From Monosiga brevicollis MX1 (taxonomy: Eukaryota > Opisthokonta > Choanoflagellata > Craspedida > Salpingoecidae), in the NCBI RefSeq assembly GCF_000002865.3, contig NW_001865083.1:44602-91038 (forward strand): a stretch of 46,437 bases of DNA, given 5' to 3'. This document shows, in pieces, positions 8,325-19,517 of this stretch. The translations under genes and the position numbers were made by a program. The notes beneath the pieces are model-generated. The model saw only the letters and a program-made list of their open reading frames with translations, was not told the DNA's origin and made no database searches. Numbering within the stretch: the first letter of the stretch is position 1; each line of letters starts with the position of its first letter.

Positions 8325-9602
8325 ATGATGATGCGGGCACTGGTGGCGTCCAGCGTCCTCGTGCTTCTGGGCTGGGCTGTGACGGCCAGTGAGGATGATG
8401 ATGTGCCGGTTATTGCCGTGGGTGAGGATGGGGCGTTGTTGATCAATGCGAGCAATCGTGTGGTGGTCAATGGTGTGGATGTGCTGGCCGTGCTCACGGC
8501 GATGGCGATTGATTTGAACCCGCGGCGTGTGATGGCCCCTGTGGAGAGTCACGCGATTACCGCCAACGCCGGGTCGGCGCGTTCGGTGTATGCGGCAGAT
8601 CTGGACAACGACGGACATATCGACGTCCTCAGTGCCAGCGTGTCGGACAGCAAGATTGCCTGGTATCGCAACAATGGCAACGGCACCTTCTCTACTCAGA
8701 ACATCATCACCCGAAGCGCCGTTTCTGCCTTTTCGGTGTTTGCGGCCGACCTCGACCGTGACGGTGATACTGACGTTCTCAGCGCCAGCTTCACCGATGA
8801 CAAGATTGCGTGGTATCGCAACCGTGGTGATGGCACGTTTTCCGCACAGATCACCATCAGTGCAGAGGCCGATGGTGCGTCCTCGGTGTACGCGGCGGAC
8901 CTGGACGAAGATGGCGACTTTGACATTCTCAGCGCCAGCCACAAGGACGACAAGATTGCGTGGTACCGCAACAACGGCGATGGCAACTTTTCCGCACCGA
9001 TTAACATCACCACAAACGCCGATGGTGCCTACTCGGTTTATGCGGCAGACCTGGACAACGACGGTGACATGGATGTTCTCAGCGCCAGCTACAACGACGA
9101 CAAGATTGCGTGGTATCGCAACAATGGCGACGGCAACTTTTCCGCACCGATTAACATCACCACGGACGACAAGGGTGCGTCTTCAGTGTATGCGGCGGAC
9201 CTGGACAACGACGGCGACATGGACGTGCTCAGCGCCAGTGTTCATGACGACAAGATTGCGTGGTACCGCAATCATGGTAATGGCACCTTTTCCGCGCCAA
9301 ACGTTGTCACCACAGACGCCCTCTACGCGCGCTCAGTGTATGCCGCAGACCTGGACAAGGATGGCAACCTGGACATTCTCAGTGCCAGTATTGATGACGA
9401 CAAGATTGCCTGGTACCGCAATCATGGTAACGGCACCTTTTCCTCGCAGATGAGCATCACCACGGACGTCGGCGGTGCGTACTCGGTGTTTGCGGCGGAC
9501 CTAGACAACGACGGCAACCTCGACGTTCTCAGTGCCGGCTCGCATGATGGCAAGATTACGTGGTATCGCAACCAGATGAGGCAAGTACTATTAAACTTGT
9601 AG
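8325..9602 (+). CDS. Secreted FG-GAP/VCBS seven-bladed beta-propeller protein 4
   Basis: Single exon, 425 aa. Three consecutive ATGs (8325, 8328, 8331) open the frame; the first is used here. Signal peptide ALVASSVLVLLGWAVTAS, then an acidic EDDD stretch and the shared module (VIAVGEDGALLIN...NGVDVLAVL). Seven blades follow. The ends of blades 3 and 4 are nearly identical at DNA level (about 8945-9015 against 9095-9165), so at least one blade boundary was recently copied or converted. The last blade has TWYRN instead of AWYRN, and the chain ends NQMRQVLLNL. Last member of the cluster before the assembly gap; extracellular role inferred from the signal peptide and lack of a membrane segment. 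Confidence 0.87.
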   Translation: MMMRALVASSVLVLLGWAVTASEDDDVPVIAVGEDGALLINASNRVVVNGVDVLAVLTAMAIDLNPRRVMAPVESHAITANAGSARSVYAADLDNDGHIDVLSASVSDSKIAWYRNNGNGTFSTQNIITRSAVSAFSVFAADLDRDGDTDVLSASFTDDKIAWYRNRGDGTFSAQITISAEADGASSVYAADLDEDGDFDILSASHKDDKIAWYRNNGDGNFSAPINITTNADGAYSVYAADLDNDGDMDVLSASYNDDKIAWYRNNGDGNFSAPINITTDDKGASSVYAADLDNDGDMDVLSASVHDDKIAWYRNHGNGTFSAPNVVTTDALYARSVYAADLDKDGNLDILSASIDDDKIAWYRNHGNGTFSSQMSITTDVGGAYSVFAADLDNDGNLDVLSAGSHDGKITWYRNQMRQVLLNL

Positions 9603-10065
9603 CCGACTCCACGGACCTTGATCAGGGCCTTGGGCGGTGCGTGAATCCTTTTTTTTTTTTTTTTTTTTTTTTCTGTGTCTGGCAAGCCAGGTTACCCGAA
9701 CATCGTGAGGGACTCAGATAGCTCGAAGCGCTACAACGCATTGAGAGTCATACTTTTCTGTTTTCGCGCACCATTATCCGCCTCTGTGAACCATCAACAG
9801 GTGGCACAGCTTGAATCGAAATACTTTTCCCAACGAACAACGCACGCCTCACTCTCACTCGACGCTCACACAGAGCATAAGCGAGAGCAAGAGCGAGAAC
9901 GAGATTCCACGTACAGCTGCTCACATCTTCCCCCGTCCCCATCAGCCGTCTCCTCGACCCATCGCCCATCGCCCATCCGCCCATCGCACAACGACCCGCC
10001 GTGACGCAGACCCCCATATAACACACATCACTGATTGTCAGAAAATTATTGTCAGAAGGTTCTCA
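9603..10065. other. Intergenic region with poly-T tract
   Basis: T run of 24 bases at 9649-9672, then unique sequence with short open frames rich in Ser, Arg and Pro. No supported gene. Confidence 0.6.
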
Positions 10066-10185
10066 GAGAGACGAGAGAAGACAGAGAGATGAGAGAAGAC
10101 AGGAGACAGAGAGACAGAGAGACAGGGAGAGAGACTGAGAGACAGAGAGACAGAGAGACAGAGAGACAGAGAGACAGAGAGACTG
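10066..10185. repeat. GAGACA-type microsatellite at left edge of gap
   Basis: Repeats of GAGACAGA units run into the N block, which probably reflects assembly failure in this repeat. Confidence 0.85.
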
Positions 10186-11094
10186 NNNNNNNNNNNNNNN
10201 NNNNNNNNNNNNNNNNNNNNNNNNNNNNNNNNNNNNNNNNNNNNNNNNNNNNNNNNNNNNNNNNNNNNNNNNNNNNNNNNNNNNNNNNNNNNNNNNNNNN
10301 NNNNNNNNNNNNNNNNNNNNNNNNNNNNNNNNNNNNNNNNNNNNNNNNNNNNNNNNNNNNNNNNNNNNNNNNNNNNNNNNNNNNNNNNNNNNNNNNNNNN
10401 NNNNNNNNNNNNNNNNNNNNNNNNNNNNNNNNNNNNNNNNNNNNNNNNNNNNNNNNNNNNNNNNNNNNNNNNNNNNNNNNNNNNNNNNNNNNNNNNNNNN
10501 NNNNNNNNNNNNNNNNNNNNNNNNNNNNNNNNNNNNNNNNNNNNNNNNNNNNNNNNNNNNNNNNNNNNNNNNNNNNNNNNNNNNNNNNNNNNNNNNNNNN
10601 NNNNNNNNNNNNNNNNNNNNNNNNNNNNNNNNNNNNNNNNNNNNNNNNNNNNNNNNNNNNNNNNNNNNNNNNNNNNNNNNNNNNNNNNNNNNNNNNNNNN
10701 NNNNNNNNNNNNNNNNNNNNNNNNNNNNNNNNNNNNNNNNNNNNNNNNNNNNNNNNNNNNNNNNNNNNNNNNNNNNNNNNNNNNNNNNNNNNNNNNNNNN
10801 NNNNNNNNNNNNNNNNNNNNNNNNNNNNNNNNNNNNNNNNNNNNNNNNNNNNNNNNNNNNNNNNNNNNNNNNNNNNNNNNNNNNNNNNNNNNNNNNNNNN
10901 NNNNNNNNNNNNNNNNNNNNNNNNNNNNNNNNNNNNNNNNNNNNNNNNNNNNNNNNNNNNNNNNNNNNNNNNNNNNNNNNNNNNNNNNNNNNNNNNNNNN
11001 NNNNNNNNNNNNNNNNNNNNNNNNNNNNNNNNNNNNNNNNNNNNNNNNNNNNNNNNNNNNNNNNNNNNNNNNNNNNNNNNNNNNNNNNNNNNNN
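10186..11094. other. Assembly gap (909 N)
   Basis: Unsequenced or unassembled. Reading frames reported through it are meaningless. The CA repeat and promoter-like motif just after it leave open whether a further gene is hidden. Confidence 0.98.
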
Positions 11095-11191
11095 CCACAC
11101 ACACACACGCGCGCGCACTTTCCCTCTTTATCTGCACAGAGTCAAAAAAAAAAGCACATTATCAGCATTGTGACATTAAATTTTTTTTCAT

Positions 11192-11235
11192 ACATCCGAT
11201 AAAATCTCTCTCTCAAACCGACCAAACCAATTCAT
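11192..11235. repeat. Dispersed element: ACATCCGAT motif plus 22-bp sequence also found at 37941
   Basis: ACATCCGAT at 11192-11200, then CT repeats, then a 22-mer (11214-11235; core CCGACCAAACCAATTCAT) that recurs exactly at 37941-37962 in a similar CA/CT context. Degenerate forms (CACCAAATCAATTCATCT) lie near 11413 and 11531. Confidence 0.6.
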
Positions 11236-11490
11236 CTCTCTTCTCTCTCCCTCTGTCTCTGTCTCTGTCTTGGTCTCTGTCTCTGTCTCTGTCTCTCTCT
11301 CTGTCTCTCTCTCTGTCTCTCTCTCTGTCTCTCTCTCTGTCTCTCTCTCTGTCTCTCTCTCTGTCTCTCTCTCTGTCTCTCTCGCTCTCTCTCTTTCTCT
11401 CTCTCTGTCTCTCACCAAATCAATTCATCTCTCTCTCTCTCTCTCTCCCTCTCTGTCTCTCTCTCTGTCTCTCTCTCTGTCTCTCTCTCG

Positions 11491-11521
<31 letters not shown>

Positions 11522-11608
11522 TCTGTCTCTCACCAAATCAATTCATCTCTCTCTCTCTCTTCTCTCTCTCTTCTCTCTCCCTCTCTCTCTTCTCTTTCTC
11601 TCTCTCTG

Positions 11609-11650
<42 letters not shown>

Positions 11651-11670
11651 TTTCAATCTCTCTCTCTCTG
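11236..11670. repeat. CT/CTGT microsatellite block
   Basis: More than 400 bp of TCTCTC and TCTGTC repeats. Long Ser/Leu or Arg/Glu frames here are repeat artefacts. Confidence 0.95.
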
Positions 11671-11774
11671 AATGAGCATCCCATACGATACACACACTTT
11701 ATCCAGGGTACGTATTGAGAGCCCCATGATGTGCGTACAGCGAGAGGACGTCCCGCTTTCTGCCCCGTGTCCTC

Positions 11775-11820
<46 letters not shown>

Positions 11821-12566
11821 TGGCGGACGGGCGGGCGTTCCTGGGGCTTGGCTCGCTTGTGTCTGCGCTCGCTTGTTGGCCCCTTCTTCTGTTTCTGCGT
11901 GCGTGTCCTCTTGTCTCTCTGCGCTCTGTCGCACCGCTGAGGACTGACGCTGACCTTGCACCGTGTCTGTGCGATCTTCGCGCGTCCTCTGTGATCTTGC
12001 TCTTTGCGATCGATCACCGCCTGCGCTCGTTCGCCCCCTGTGCCCGACCTCTGTGCTCGTGCTTTGTGATCATACTGCGTGTTGGTTCTTCCTCTTTGCC
12101 CGTCGTCCTTTTTTGTGGCTCGTGCGGTCTCGGATCTGATCCTCAGATCTAAACGTTGGTGTTGAGATCTGATCATTGGTCCGTGCGTGGCCCATTCTCC
12201 CCGGGTGCTGCTGCCACCGCCGACTCTTTCTCCCCCGACCGCGTCGACAAAGCCTTTATCGACGCCATCGTCGTCTTTGTCTTTTTCGTTTTTTTTTTTT
12301 TTTTCGGCAATCTCGCTTGTCTCTCATCCTCTGCTCCTCCGACCCTTTACCGTCCACCTGTTGCTGGCAAAGGCGTCCTCGCCTTGTTCACATCAGTCCA
12401 TAGACGCCATACTAGCTGGTTCACCAGACCAGCACCCTTGCTTTGTTCGTCCCGCTCCTTGTCCGGCCCCGGGGGGCTCGACCCTTTTCCTTTTCCGGAG
12501 CTCGACCCTTTTCCGGAGCTCGATCGACGGCGAGAGGACATCAGCCAAAGTGCCTCAGACGACAGG
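11671..12566. other. Upstream region of propeller gene 5
   Basis: Contains a GT microsatellite (about 11777-11818) and C/T-rich sequence. No coding segment or RNA is recognised. It presumably holds the promoter and 5' UTR of the gene that starts at 12567. Confidence 0.5.
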
Positions 12567-15413
12567 ATGCGGCTCAAACACCAAGCCAATGCCCATGCAT
12601 GGATGTTGCTGGCAATCATGGCGATTGCGAGTCGGGGTAAGCTGAAAAAAAAATCTTGGCACACGCCGCGAACTCATGAAAAAAAAAAAAAGAGAGAGAG
12701 AGACAGAACCATCACGACTGATCCACCTCCGATGCCGATGGCACCTCATAGATGTGGCAGCCGATGTTCTTACAGTGTCCGTAGGATCTGGCAGCTTTGA
12801 TGACCTTGGTGAGCTTTTCTTGATGGGATGCTAGTGCCGCAATCGCCTACCCTGCTTACGACATTTGACCGTACGTTGTAGATCCCGTTGCTTGGGAAAG
12901 CGACATTTATCTGCAATTTGTCTTTGGCAACCGCGTCCACACTACAAGCACAATTGAAGACGACAACTGTGCGCCCCTTTGCCTTCACCCGCCTTTGCCC
13001 TCACCACACCATACGGACCGTGTTACTTCAGCTGATCCCACGCAACCTCGTCCCTTTCCTCCATTATTGCTCCCCTTTCGTTGCTCCCTTGCTCGGCCTT
13101 TAGACCCCGACTGGAATGGACAGACGATTACCATTTCTTTGGTTTCTAGAACCGTCAGTGGCTCGCCGTGTGCTCATCCCCTTCGGCCTTGGACATTGAT
13201 TTATCTTGCTCATGCCGTATTCCGGGCCATGCCCTTGCCCGCACGGGTGACGCTTTGCATTGACCTGCTAGTCATCGATAACTGTCCGCGCTTACGACGC
13301 TGACGTCGGTTCACTCGACGAATCAGTTAGTCTATCAATGCCAAACTCTTTCCTTCCCACCCCATGTTTGATTCCTGATTCGACCTGACAAGCGCACTTG
13401 CCTTCCCCCCTTCATCAGGCAGGCTCGACAACCATGAGCAGCATCCATGTGTATCGGCAACGCCGTACACTGAGATTCTCTCGCGGTTCAGTCTCAGTCA
13501 CTCTCACATACAACCCTTGTGAGTACCCATCGCCAAGCATCTTGACCGGCTTGAAGGGCTCATGACGTTTGTCCTTCACCCATTCTACACAATCGAGCGC
13601 AGATAATGTTTGTTACGCAGGCACCGACAACTGCGGAAGCAACACGGCCTGCGTGTTCACAGGCCATAGGGCCTACGTCTGCCAATGTAACGCGGGCTAC
13701 TATCACCCCTATAGCGGGAGCAGGAACGGCATCTCATGCACCCCTTGGCAACAATGCAATGGCACTGAATACGAGCACAACGAACCAAACGCCGTGACAG
13801 ATCGAGAGTGTCGAACCTGCGTGACTACCTCATATGGAGCCGATCCGACACGCGGGGATCAAGTAGTTGCCGTTGACAACTGCGGCGGCCTTCGCTTCGA
13901 AGCCACTGCAGGCGTCCACATGAACGGGGTCAACGTCCTTGACCGCTTGAACGTGCTCGAGGATCTCGTCAAACTTCATCCCGGATTTGTCGTGCCTGAA
14001 CCCGAGACACTTGTGGCCAATACCGATGCACCATCCATTGCTGTGGACAACAACGGCACCCTCCACATCAACGCCTCAGGTCGCATCCTGATCAACGGCG
14101 CTGATCTCGCCGAGCGCTTTACCCTGCTTGAAGCGTTGGCTCAGCTCCACCCCGATCTGCCACCGCCTCCACCCAACGAGCATCAGAGCAATGTCACCGA
14201 GCCCTCCATCTCCATCGGCGACAACAACTACCTGCTCATCGACGCCACCAATGGCATTCTGATTAATGGCGTCGATGCCTTGGAGCGGCTGCAAGTTGTA
14301 AAATCGCTGGTGCAGCTCCACCTCGAATCACTGGTGCCGCAGTTTGAGAGGCGTGCCATTTCCACCACCGCCGACGGAGCATCTGTGGTGCTTGCAGTCG
14401 ACCTGGACAACGACGGCAACGTGGATGTCCTCGGTGCCAGCATAGAGGACAGCACCATTGCGTGGTTCCGCAACAGTGGAAACGGCTCTTCTTTCCAGCG
14501 AAACGTCATTACGGCCTCTGCAGTCGATATCGCGTCAGTGCATGCGGCAGACCTGGACGGCGATGGCGACAGCGACGTCCTCAGCGCCAGCTTTATCGAT
14601 GACAGAATTACGTGGTACCGCAATAACGGAAACGGGACATTTGATGATCATGTTACCATTACCAACGCGGCTACTGAAGCGCGCTCAGTGTACGCAGCGG
14701 ATCTGGACAATGACGGCGACCTCGATGTCCTGAGCGCCGCCTATGGTATCGACACCATTGCGTGGTATCGCAATGATGGCACCTTTTCCGGCCCAATTGT
14801 CATCACCAACGCTGCCAACGGCGCGTTCTGCGTACATGCAGCTGACCTTGATAACGACGGAGATATGGATGTCCTCAGTGCTAACTCAGTTGGCAATACG
14901 ATCACCTGGTACCGCAACGACGGCACGGGCGTGTTTCCGCAGACACTGTTCGTTGCTTCCTCTGTCGATAGCCCGCGATCCGTCTATGCAGCAGATCTCA
15001 ATCAGGATGGCTTCTTGGATGTCATCAGTGCCAACAGTGGCGACAATAGTATCGCATGGTACCAAAACCAGGGTGGCACTGGGTTTTCAGCGCCACATGT
15101 CATCACTACGACTGCCTCCTATGCCTTGGCAGTCTACGCAGCGGATCTGGATCAAGATGGGGACATGGACGTTCTCAGCGCTAGCGTAGTTGATAACAAA
15201 ATTGCTTGGTATCGCAACAATGGCCAAGGCTCCTTTTCCAGCCCTTTTGTCATCTCGACCTCCGCCCTTTACGCGTATTCAGTCTACGCTGCAGACCTGG
15301 ACCACGACGGTGATTTGGACGTACTCAGTGCCAGCAATTCCGACAACACGATTGCGTGGTACGCCTCCAATAGCCAACAGAACGACAGACTCCGAGACAG
15401 TATCCGGACGTGA
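12567..15413 (+). CDS. Secreted EGF-like / triple NGVDVL-module / seven-bladed FG-GAP propeller protein 5
   Basis: Proposed exons 12567-12636, 12776-12808, 12882-12968, 13423-13518 and 13603-15413, every intron in phase 1, giving 698 aa. The last exon is secure; the first four are read from splice signals and phase. Exon 1 is a signal peptide (WMLLAIMAIAS). Exons 2-4 encode an unrecognised segment with one or two Cys. The last exon opens with an EGF-like domain (CxxGTDNCGSNTAC, YVCQCNAGYY) and a further Cys-rich stretch. Three tandem copies of the shared module follow (HMNGVNVL, LINGADLAERF, LINGVDALERL), each with a short Leu-rich helix ending LVKLH, LAQLH or LVQLH. Seven propeller blades complete it (SVYAADLDNDGDLDVLSA). 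Blade 3 is shortened. A polyadenylation signal lies 90 bp downstream. Probably secreted; partner unknown. Confidence 0.7.
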
Positions 15414-15503
15414 CCGATCATGATATTTTTAATTGACATGTGACTAGTGCAGCTTTGATCCAATGTGCAGTCGCGAGGCGGCGGAGTTTGCAGGCGAATT
15501 AGT

Positions 15504-15509
15504 AATAAA
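15504..15509 (+). terminator. Polyadenylation signal AATAAA of propeller gene 5
   Basis: AATAAA within TAATAAAAAAA, about 90 bp after the stop codon. Confidence 0.5.
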
Positions 15510-16012
15510 AAAAGGTCGGCCATTTCTGTACAAACTTTTTAAAGAAGAAGAATTGACATTTTTACCACTTTTGAACCTTGACAAGTCATGTACATTACTG
15601 ACCTCGACCGCCAGATGAAGAAAGTCGTGCCACAGCTGGCACGGACGACTCGACTACCCCAGTCAAATTTGAAGTCGGCTTGACGATGAGGAGAAGGAGA
15701 CACGAGTGAGCTGTATAGCTTTGCAAGTTCGTGCCAACACAGATATCGCACAAACCGACTTGCAAATGCTCCCAAGCACCTTGGCAACCAGACACGCATC
15801 TACTGCATCCCATTGCCACAATACCCTACCCAAGCCCAACCGGTATCGATCGATCAGCTCGCGCAGTGCCACAGCCGCCACTACCCGAGACACACGATTG
15901 TCATCAGTTGATGTCATGGTGGATAGAGACGAGGTGGCTCCCCACGCTATTTCGGTGATTGTTGGACTGTTTTGCTTGAAGCGTTTGGCAAACCCCGCCC
16001 TGCCCGTTTGAC

Positions 16013-16018
16013 TTTATT
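16013..16018 (-). terminator. Polyadenylation signal AATAAA of ankyrin gene A
   Basis: TTTATT on the plus strand reads AATAAA on the gene strand, 43 bp after the stop. Confidence 0.5.
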
Positions 16019-16060
16019 TTCGGTTTGCATAGCATTGACAAACCACAAGCGTCACCCATT

Positions 16061-17080
16061 TCAATTCGTAGGTGTGACTTGAGCGGCCAGGCAGTCACAA
16101 AACATTTGTAGGTCTTGAAGATTGAACAATTGCGGATCCACGCGCGAGCCGATGCTATAGAGAACAGCAGCAACGCACCGGCGTCTCATCTGCTCCGCAT
16201 GAATCAAGCCTTGAACTGCCGCCACATTGAAATCCGATGAGAGCAAGACAATGCGGACAATCACATGTGAATCAAATTTGCACCTTGGGAATTCAAAGTT
16301 TGGGAGCAAGGGGTACGGCTTGCGCCCAATAGTTCTTCAATTAGCTACAAAGTGAAACAGGTTCATCGGTGAGCAAGCTTGCCTCTGCAATGAATACCAC
16401 GAATAAAAAAAGAAGGCCCACCTCCCGCTCGATGGGGTCTCCGCGAATGAGCAAATCCAAGGGTCGTGCACCCGTCTGCCACAAGAGGCCATCAGGTGTC
16501 AATTGCGGGTGCAGCAGAATAGCGTAAAAAAAAAAGGCATCGTGGTTGAAGGCTTACAAGATCTCTCGCATCCGGGTCGGCACCGTGCCGCAAGAGTTGG
16601 CGGATAACCTTTCGGTTGACAGAGATGGGAGTGCAGACTGTATGGAGCGGCGTTTGGCCGTCCTATATGATGTGCTCAATGTTTGAGATCATGAGGAACA
16701 AGTTCTTGGCGGGAGGAAGATACAGCAGGAAACAAGACGGGGTGGAGGGAGCACCGACGAGGAGAGGACGCGAAACGGTGAAAGAACAGGGATAGGGGGA
16801 AAGAAGAAAAGAAGCAAGGGGCAGAACGAACGCGGACGGGGAGCAGGGTGTAGAGGACAAAAAGACGGCACAGAGGCGACGAACAGCGGGAACAGCAGCA
16901 GCCGCCAGAGGAAAAGGAAGGAAGAGGAAGGAAGAGGGAGATGCTGTACTGACGTCGGTCTTGGCGTCAGTATCAACACCGTGCTCCAACAGCATCTCCA
17001 CCACCTCGACACGACCCTCACGGCAGGCCCAGTGCAGTGGTGTCCAGCCAAACTGTGGAATGATGCATCGGCATTAGGTA

Positions 17081-17127
<47 letters not shown>

Positions 17128-17533
17128 GCATCAGCATCATCATCATCATCATGTGGTCCAGGTGCACCATCATAGGGGGTTTAAAGGGGAAGGAGGGTAC
17201 TGTACTGTACTGACGTTGGTCTTGGCTTTAGCATCAGCACCGTGCTTCAACAGCATCTCCACCACCTCGACATGATCGTTAAAGCAAGCCCAGTGCAGTG
17301 CTGTATGGCCATCCTGTAGGAAGATGCACACAATGTACACAACATCCACATGTCAGTGACACATCCACTTTGTAGCCAGTATCACTTGACAGCATACCAA
17401 ACAGCATACGTACCAAATTCTTGTATTGGGCGGCAGCTTGAATACGTTCATGGTCCCAACTGGTCAACAGCTGCACCGCCTTTTGTCGATTTGATACACA
17501 CGCCCTGAACAGCTGCGCTCCATCATCACTCAT
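16061..17533 (-). CDS. Small ankyrin-repeat protein A (7 exons)
   Basis: Minus-strand exons 17533-17414, 17313-17215, 17052-16954, 16662-16558, 16475-16422, 16344-16284 and 16215-16061 give 230 aa. The first four junctions are phase 0. The N-terminus MSDDGAQLFRACVSNRQKAV looks like a capping ankyrin helix pair. Two exons of 99 nt each encode exactly one 33-residue repeat (DGHTALHWACFNDHVEVVEM..., FGWTPLHWACREGRVEVVEM...). A 105-nt exon encodes a 35-residue repeat (DGQTPLHTVC...HGADPDARDL). The C-terminus (LIEELLGASRT, then VQGLIHAEQM...) is not recognised. The last junction is set by comparison with gene B: splicing a 68-nt phase-1 intron keeps both paralogues open. Ankyrin repeats are protein-binding scaffolds; the partner is unknown. 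A CAT microsatellite sits in intron 2. Confidence 0.72.
17081..17152. repeat. CAT microsatellite inside an ankyrin-gene intron
   Basis: About 24 CAT triplets, slightly interrupted by CAG, between exons 2 and 3 of ankyrin gene A. Gene B has no such tract. Confidence 0.9.
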
Positions 17534-18130
17534 GGTATCGGTATCTCTCTGTCTCTATTCTCCATCCGCTTCAAGGGACCTTTTGCTTCCCCTATCCACC
17601 AGGAATCTCATGAGCCCCCTCCAAGTACAACTCGTCTGACAATCCAAAGTTACGGATCTGCGTTCCCAAAACGGCAGCCGGTCAGTCACCCTTGTGCTTC
17701 CCCCCTGATGCGCCAAGCGACTGACCTCTGGCAAAAGCCCCGTTGATCAGCTTCAAAGGGGAGGGGGGGGGTGGTAGTTGAAGCAGCGCACGATCGGTGA
17801 CCTTCACACCCACTGAAAAAAAAAAAAAAAAAAAGTGGCAGTGGATCTCTTTCAACCAAACCGACAAGGCCTCACCGCAAGGGAAGCTGCCGTACCACCA
17901 AAAATGCAAGCAGGATCAAGACCCCGCACGCAATAGCCCAACGCAACCAGCAGCCAGACCCCGATGCCGATCCCGCAACCCGCGACCCGATCCCGATCCC
18001 TCGATGCTAGCAGAAGCAGAAGCAGAAGCAGAAGCAGAGAAGCAGAAGAAAAGTGCAACACCCACACCAAAGGTTTTGACATAAGAAGAAAAAAAAGAAA
18101 AAAGAAGATTTTGTGAGTCAAATGTAAAAT
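17534..18130. other. Upstream flank of ankyrin gene A (duplicated)
   Basis: Contains blocks matching the region upstream of gene B (for example 17686-17810 with 21060-21210, and 17925-17975 with 21294-21345), including a poly-A run at about 17815-17834. Short open frames lack domains. No gene is called. Confidence 0.6.
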
Positions 18131-18164
18131 GTAAATCCGCCTTGGCTGTGTGCTCTTTTGAAAC

Positions 18165-18229
18165 GTCATGTGTGTGTGTGTGTGTGGTGTGTGTGTGTGT
18201 GCGTGTGTGTGTGTGTGTGTGCGTGTGTG

Positions 18230-18327
<98 letters not shown>

Positions 18328-18492
18328 TTGGTGGGTGGGGTGATACCGCCTTGGCTCGACACATTCGCACTCGTTGCCCCTGTAGAAAAGGGCCAAGACA
18401 ACAATAACAATAACAACAACAACTACAACTACAACTACAACTACAACTACAACTACAACTACAACTACAACTACAACTACAACTACAACTAC
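18165..18492. repeat. GT microsatellite followed by AACTAC repeat
   Basis: A GT tract with a few C interruptions (about 18167-18325) and a TACAAC hexamer array (about 18398-18492). Cys/Val, His/Thr and Asn/Tyr frames across it are artefacts. Confidence 0.95.
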
Positions 18493-19049
18493 ATGTACAG
18501 CAACAACAACTACAACAACACCGGCGTTATGGGCTGCAGTGGCGCATCTCACCATGGATACCTTCTGCCGCCATCGATGCATCATAACTCAAGCAGCAAA
18601 TGCGAGTTGTTGTCGCAGCAGGTTGACATCCATCACGAAATCGCGCGATCAAAAGTCAAGCGTAGAGCCCGTATTGCTCCAAGCTATGCTGCTCGACATG
18701 GGCAGTGCGTCTCGGTTGCTATCCAAACGAGCCTCTTTCAATTATGTTGCGGCTCTTTCACGACCAGCAGCCATACCGCAGCCGTATCGAGCCAAGACTT
18801 GCACAAGAACACGCTCCAAGTACACTCTAATACGGATGTCGAAAGACAAGCAGAGCTGGAAAGTGTTGGAGTAACAGCGCTGTCAGTGCCGTCACCTGAT
18901 CCACTTGTGTTTGAGCTCTTGAGTGCTGTTGTTGCAGAATGGCCAGACACTCCTGTTTGGCATCCTCGTCAGCTTGACGGTCAGGTTGTAAGGCATCTAG
19001 AGCAGAAGTTTGCATGGCGTCGACAAACCAACATCAAGCGTCATCCATT
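18493..19049. other. Unassigned region with an inverted duplicate of 21.6 kb
   Basis: About 40 bp near 18720-18765 (core CTATCCAAACGAGCCTCTTTCAATT) is similar to the reverse complement of about 21590-21625. Open frames on both strands (18539-18874 plus, 18827-19015 minus) show no known domain. This may be a decayed gene fragment. Confidence 0.35.
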
Positions 19050-19185
19050 TCAATTCGTAGCTGCAGCTTGAGCGGCCAGGCAGTCACAAAGCGTTTGCAG
19101 GTCATGGGTATTAACAATTGAGGATCCACGCGCCAGCCGACGCTATAGAGAACAGCAGCAGCACACCGCCAGCCTCCACCACACC
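19050..19185 (-). pseudogene. Relic of the last exon of a third ankyrin gene
   Basis: On the minus strand this matches the terminal exon of genes A and B (CAAAVLYSVGWRVDPQL in gene-B style) and ends at the same ATTGA stop context. A base is lost relative to B after GATCCTCAATTGTT, shifting the frame. No matching upstream exons lie next to it. It sits directly beside the downstream flank of gene B. Confidence 0.6.
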
Positions 19186-19517
19186 GATGTGACCGTACGC
19201 GCAGGCCCAGTACAAACACCCTGGCGACTAGACACGCATCTACAATCGCCACGATGCCCTACCCAAACTCAACCGGTAGCGATCGCTCGCATAACAGGAC
19301 CACCGCTCAACGCCCTCGTCACCAGCTCGCGCAGCGCCACAGCCATTTATCAAAACACCATTGTCATCAGTTGATGTCAATGACGAATAGAGAGACGAGG
19401 TGGCATCCCACGCTATTTCGGCGGTCTGCTTCAGGTGTTAAGCAAAGCCCGGCCTGCCCGTTTGGCTTCAATTTTGTTTGCACAGCGTCGACAAGCCAAC
19501 ATCAAGCGTCATCCATT

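Larger units (their letters stand above)
15414..16060. other. Intergenic region with duplicated flank of ankyrin gene A
   Basis: From about 15720 the sequence is similar to 19190-19517 downstream of ankyrin gene B (shared stretches such as GACACGCATCTAC and CATCAGTTGATGTCA). It contains no convincing gene. The nearer 300 bp is the tail of the propeller gene. Confidence 0.6.

Noticed and set aside
10035-11675. Long frames through the gap and CT/GA repeats
   Set aside because: They consist of N translation and Ser/Leu or Arg/Glu microsatellite translation.
12995-13303. 103-codon plus-strand frame MPSPHHTDRV...
   Set aside because: It is the read-through of proposed exon 3 of propeller gene 5 into its intron. 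It is low-complexity Pro/Leu-rich with no domain, and splicing at 12968 gives phase agreement with the next exons.
16724-16953. Coding continuation of the ankyrin exon into VSTASPSSFLFLPF...
   Set aside because: This is intron sequence. The GTCAGT donor matches the other ankyrin exons, and the acceptor at 16663 restores a perfect ankyrin repeat.
18142-19071. 309-codon frame with Cys/Val and Asn/Tyr runs
   Set aside because: Driven by GT and AACTAC repeats. The non-repeat end has no recognised domain and overlaps the ankyrin relic.
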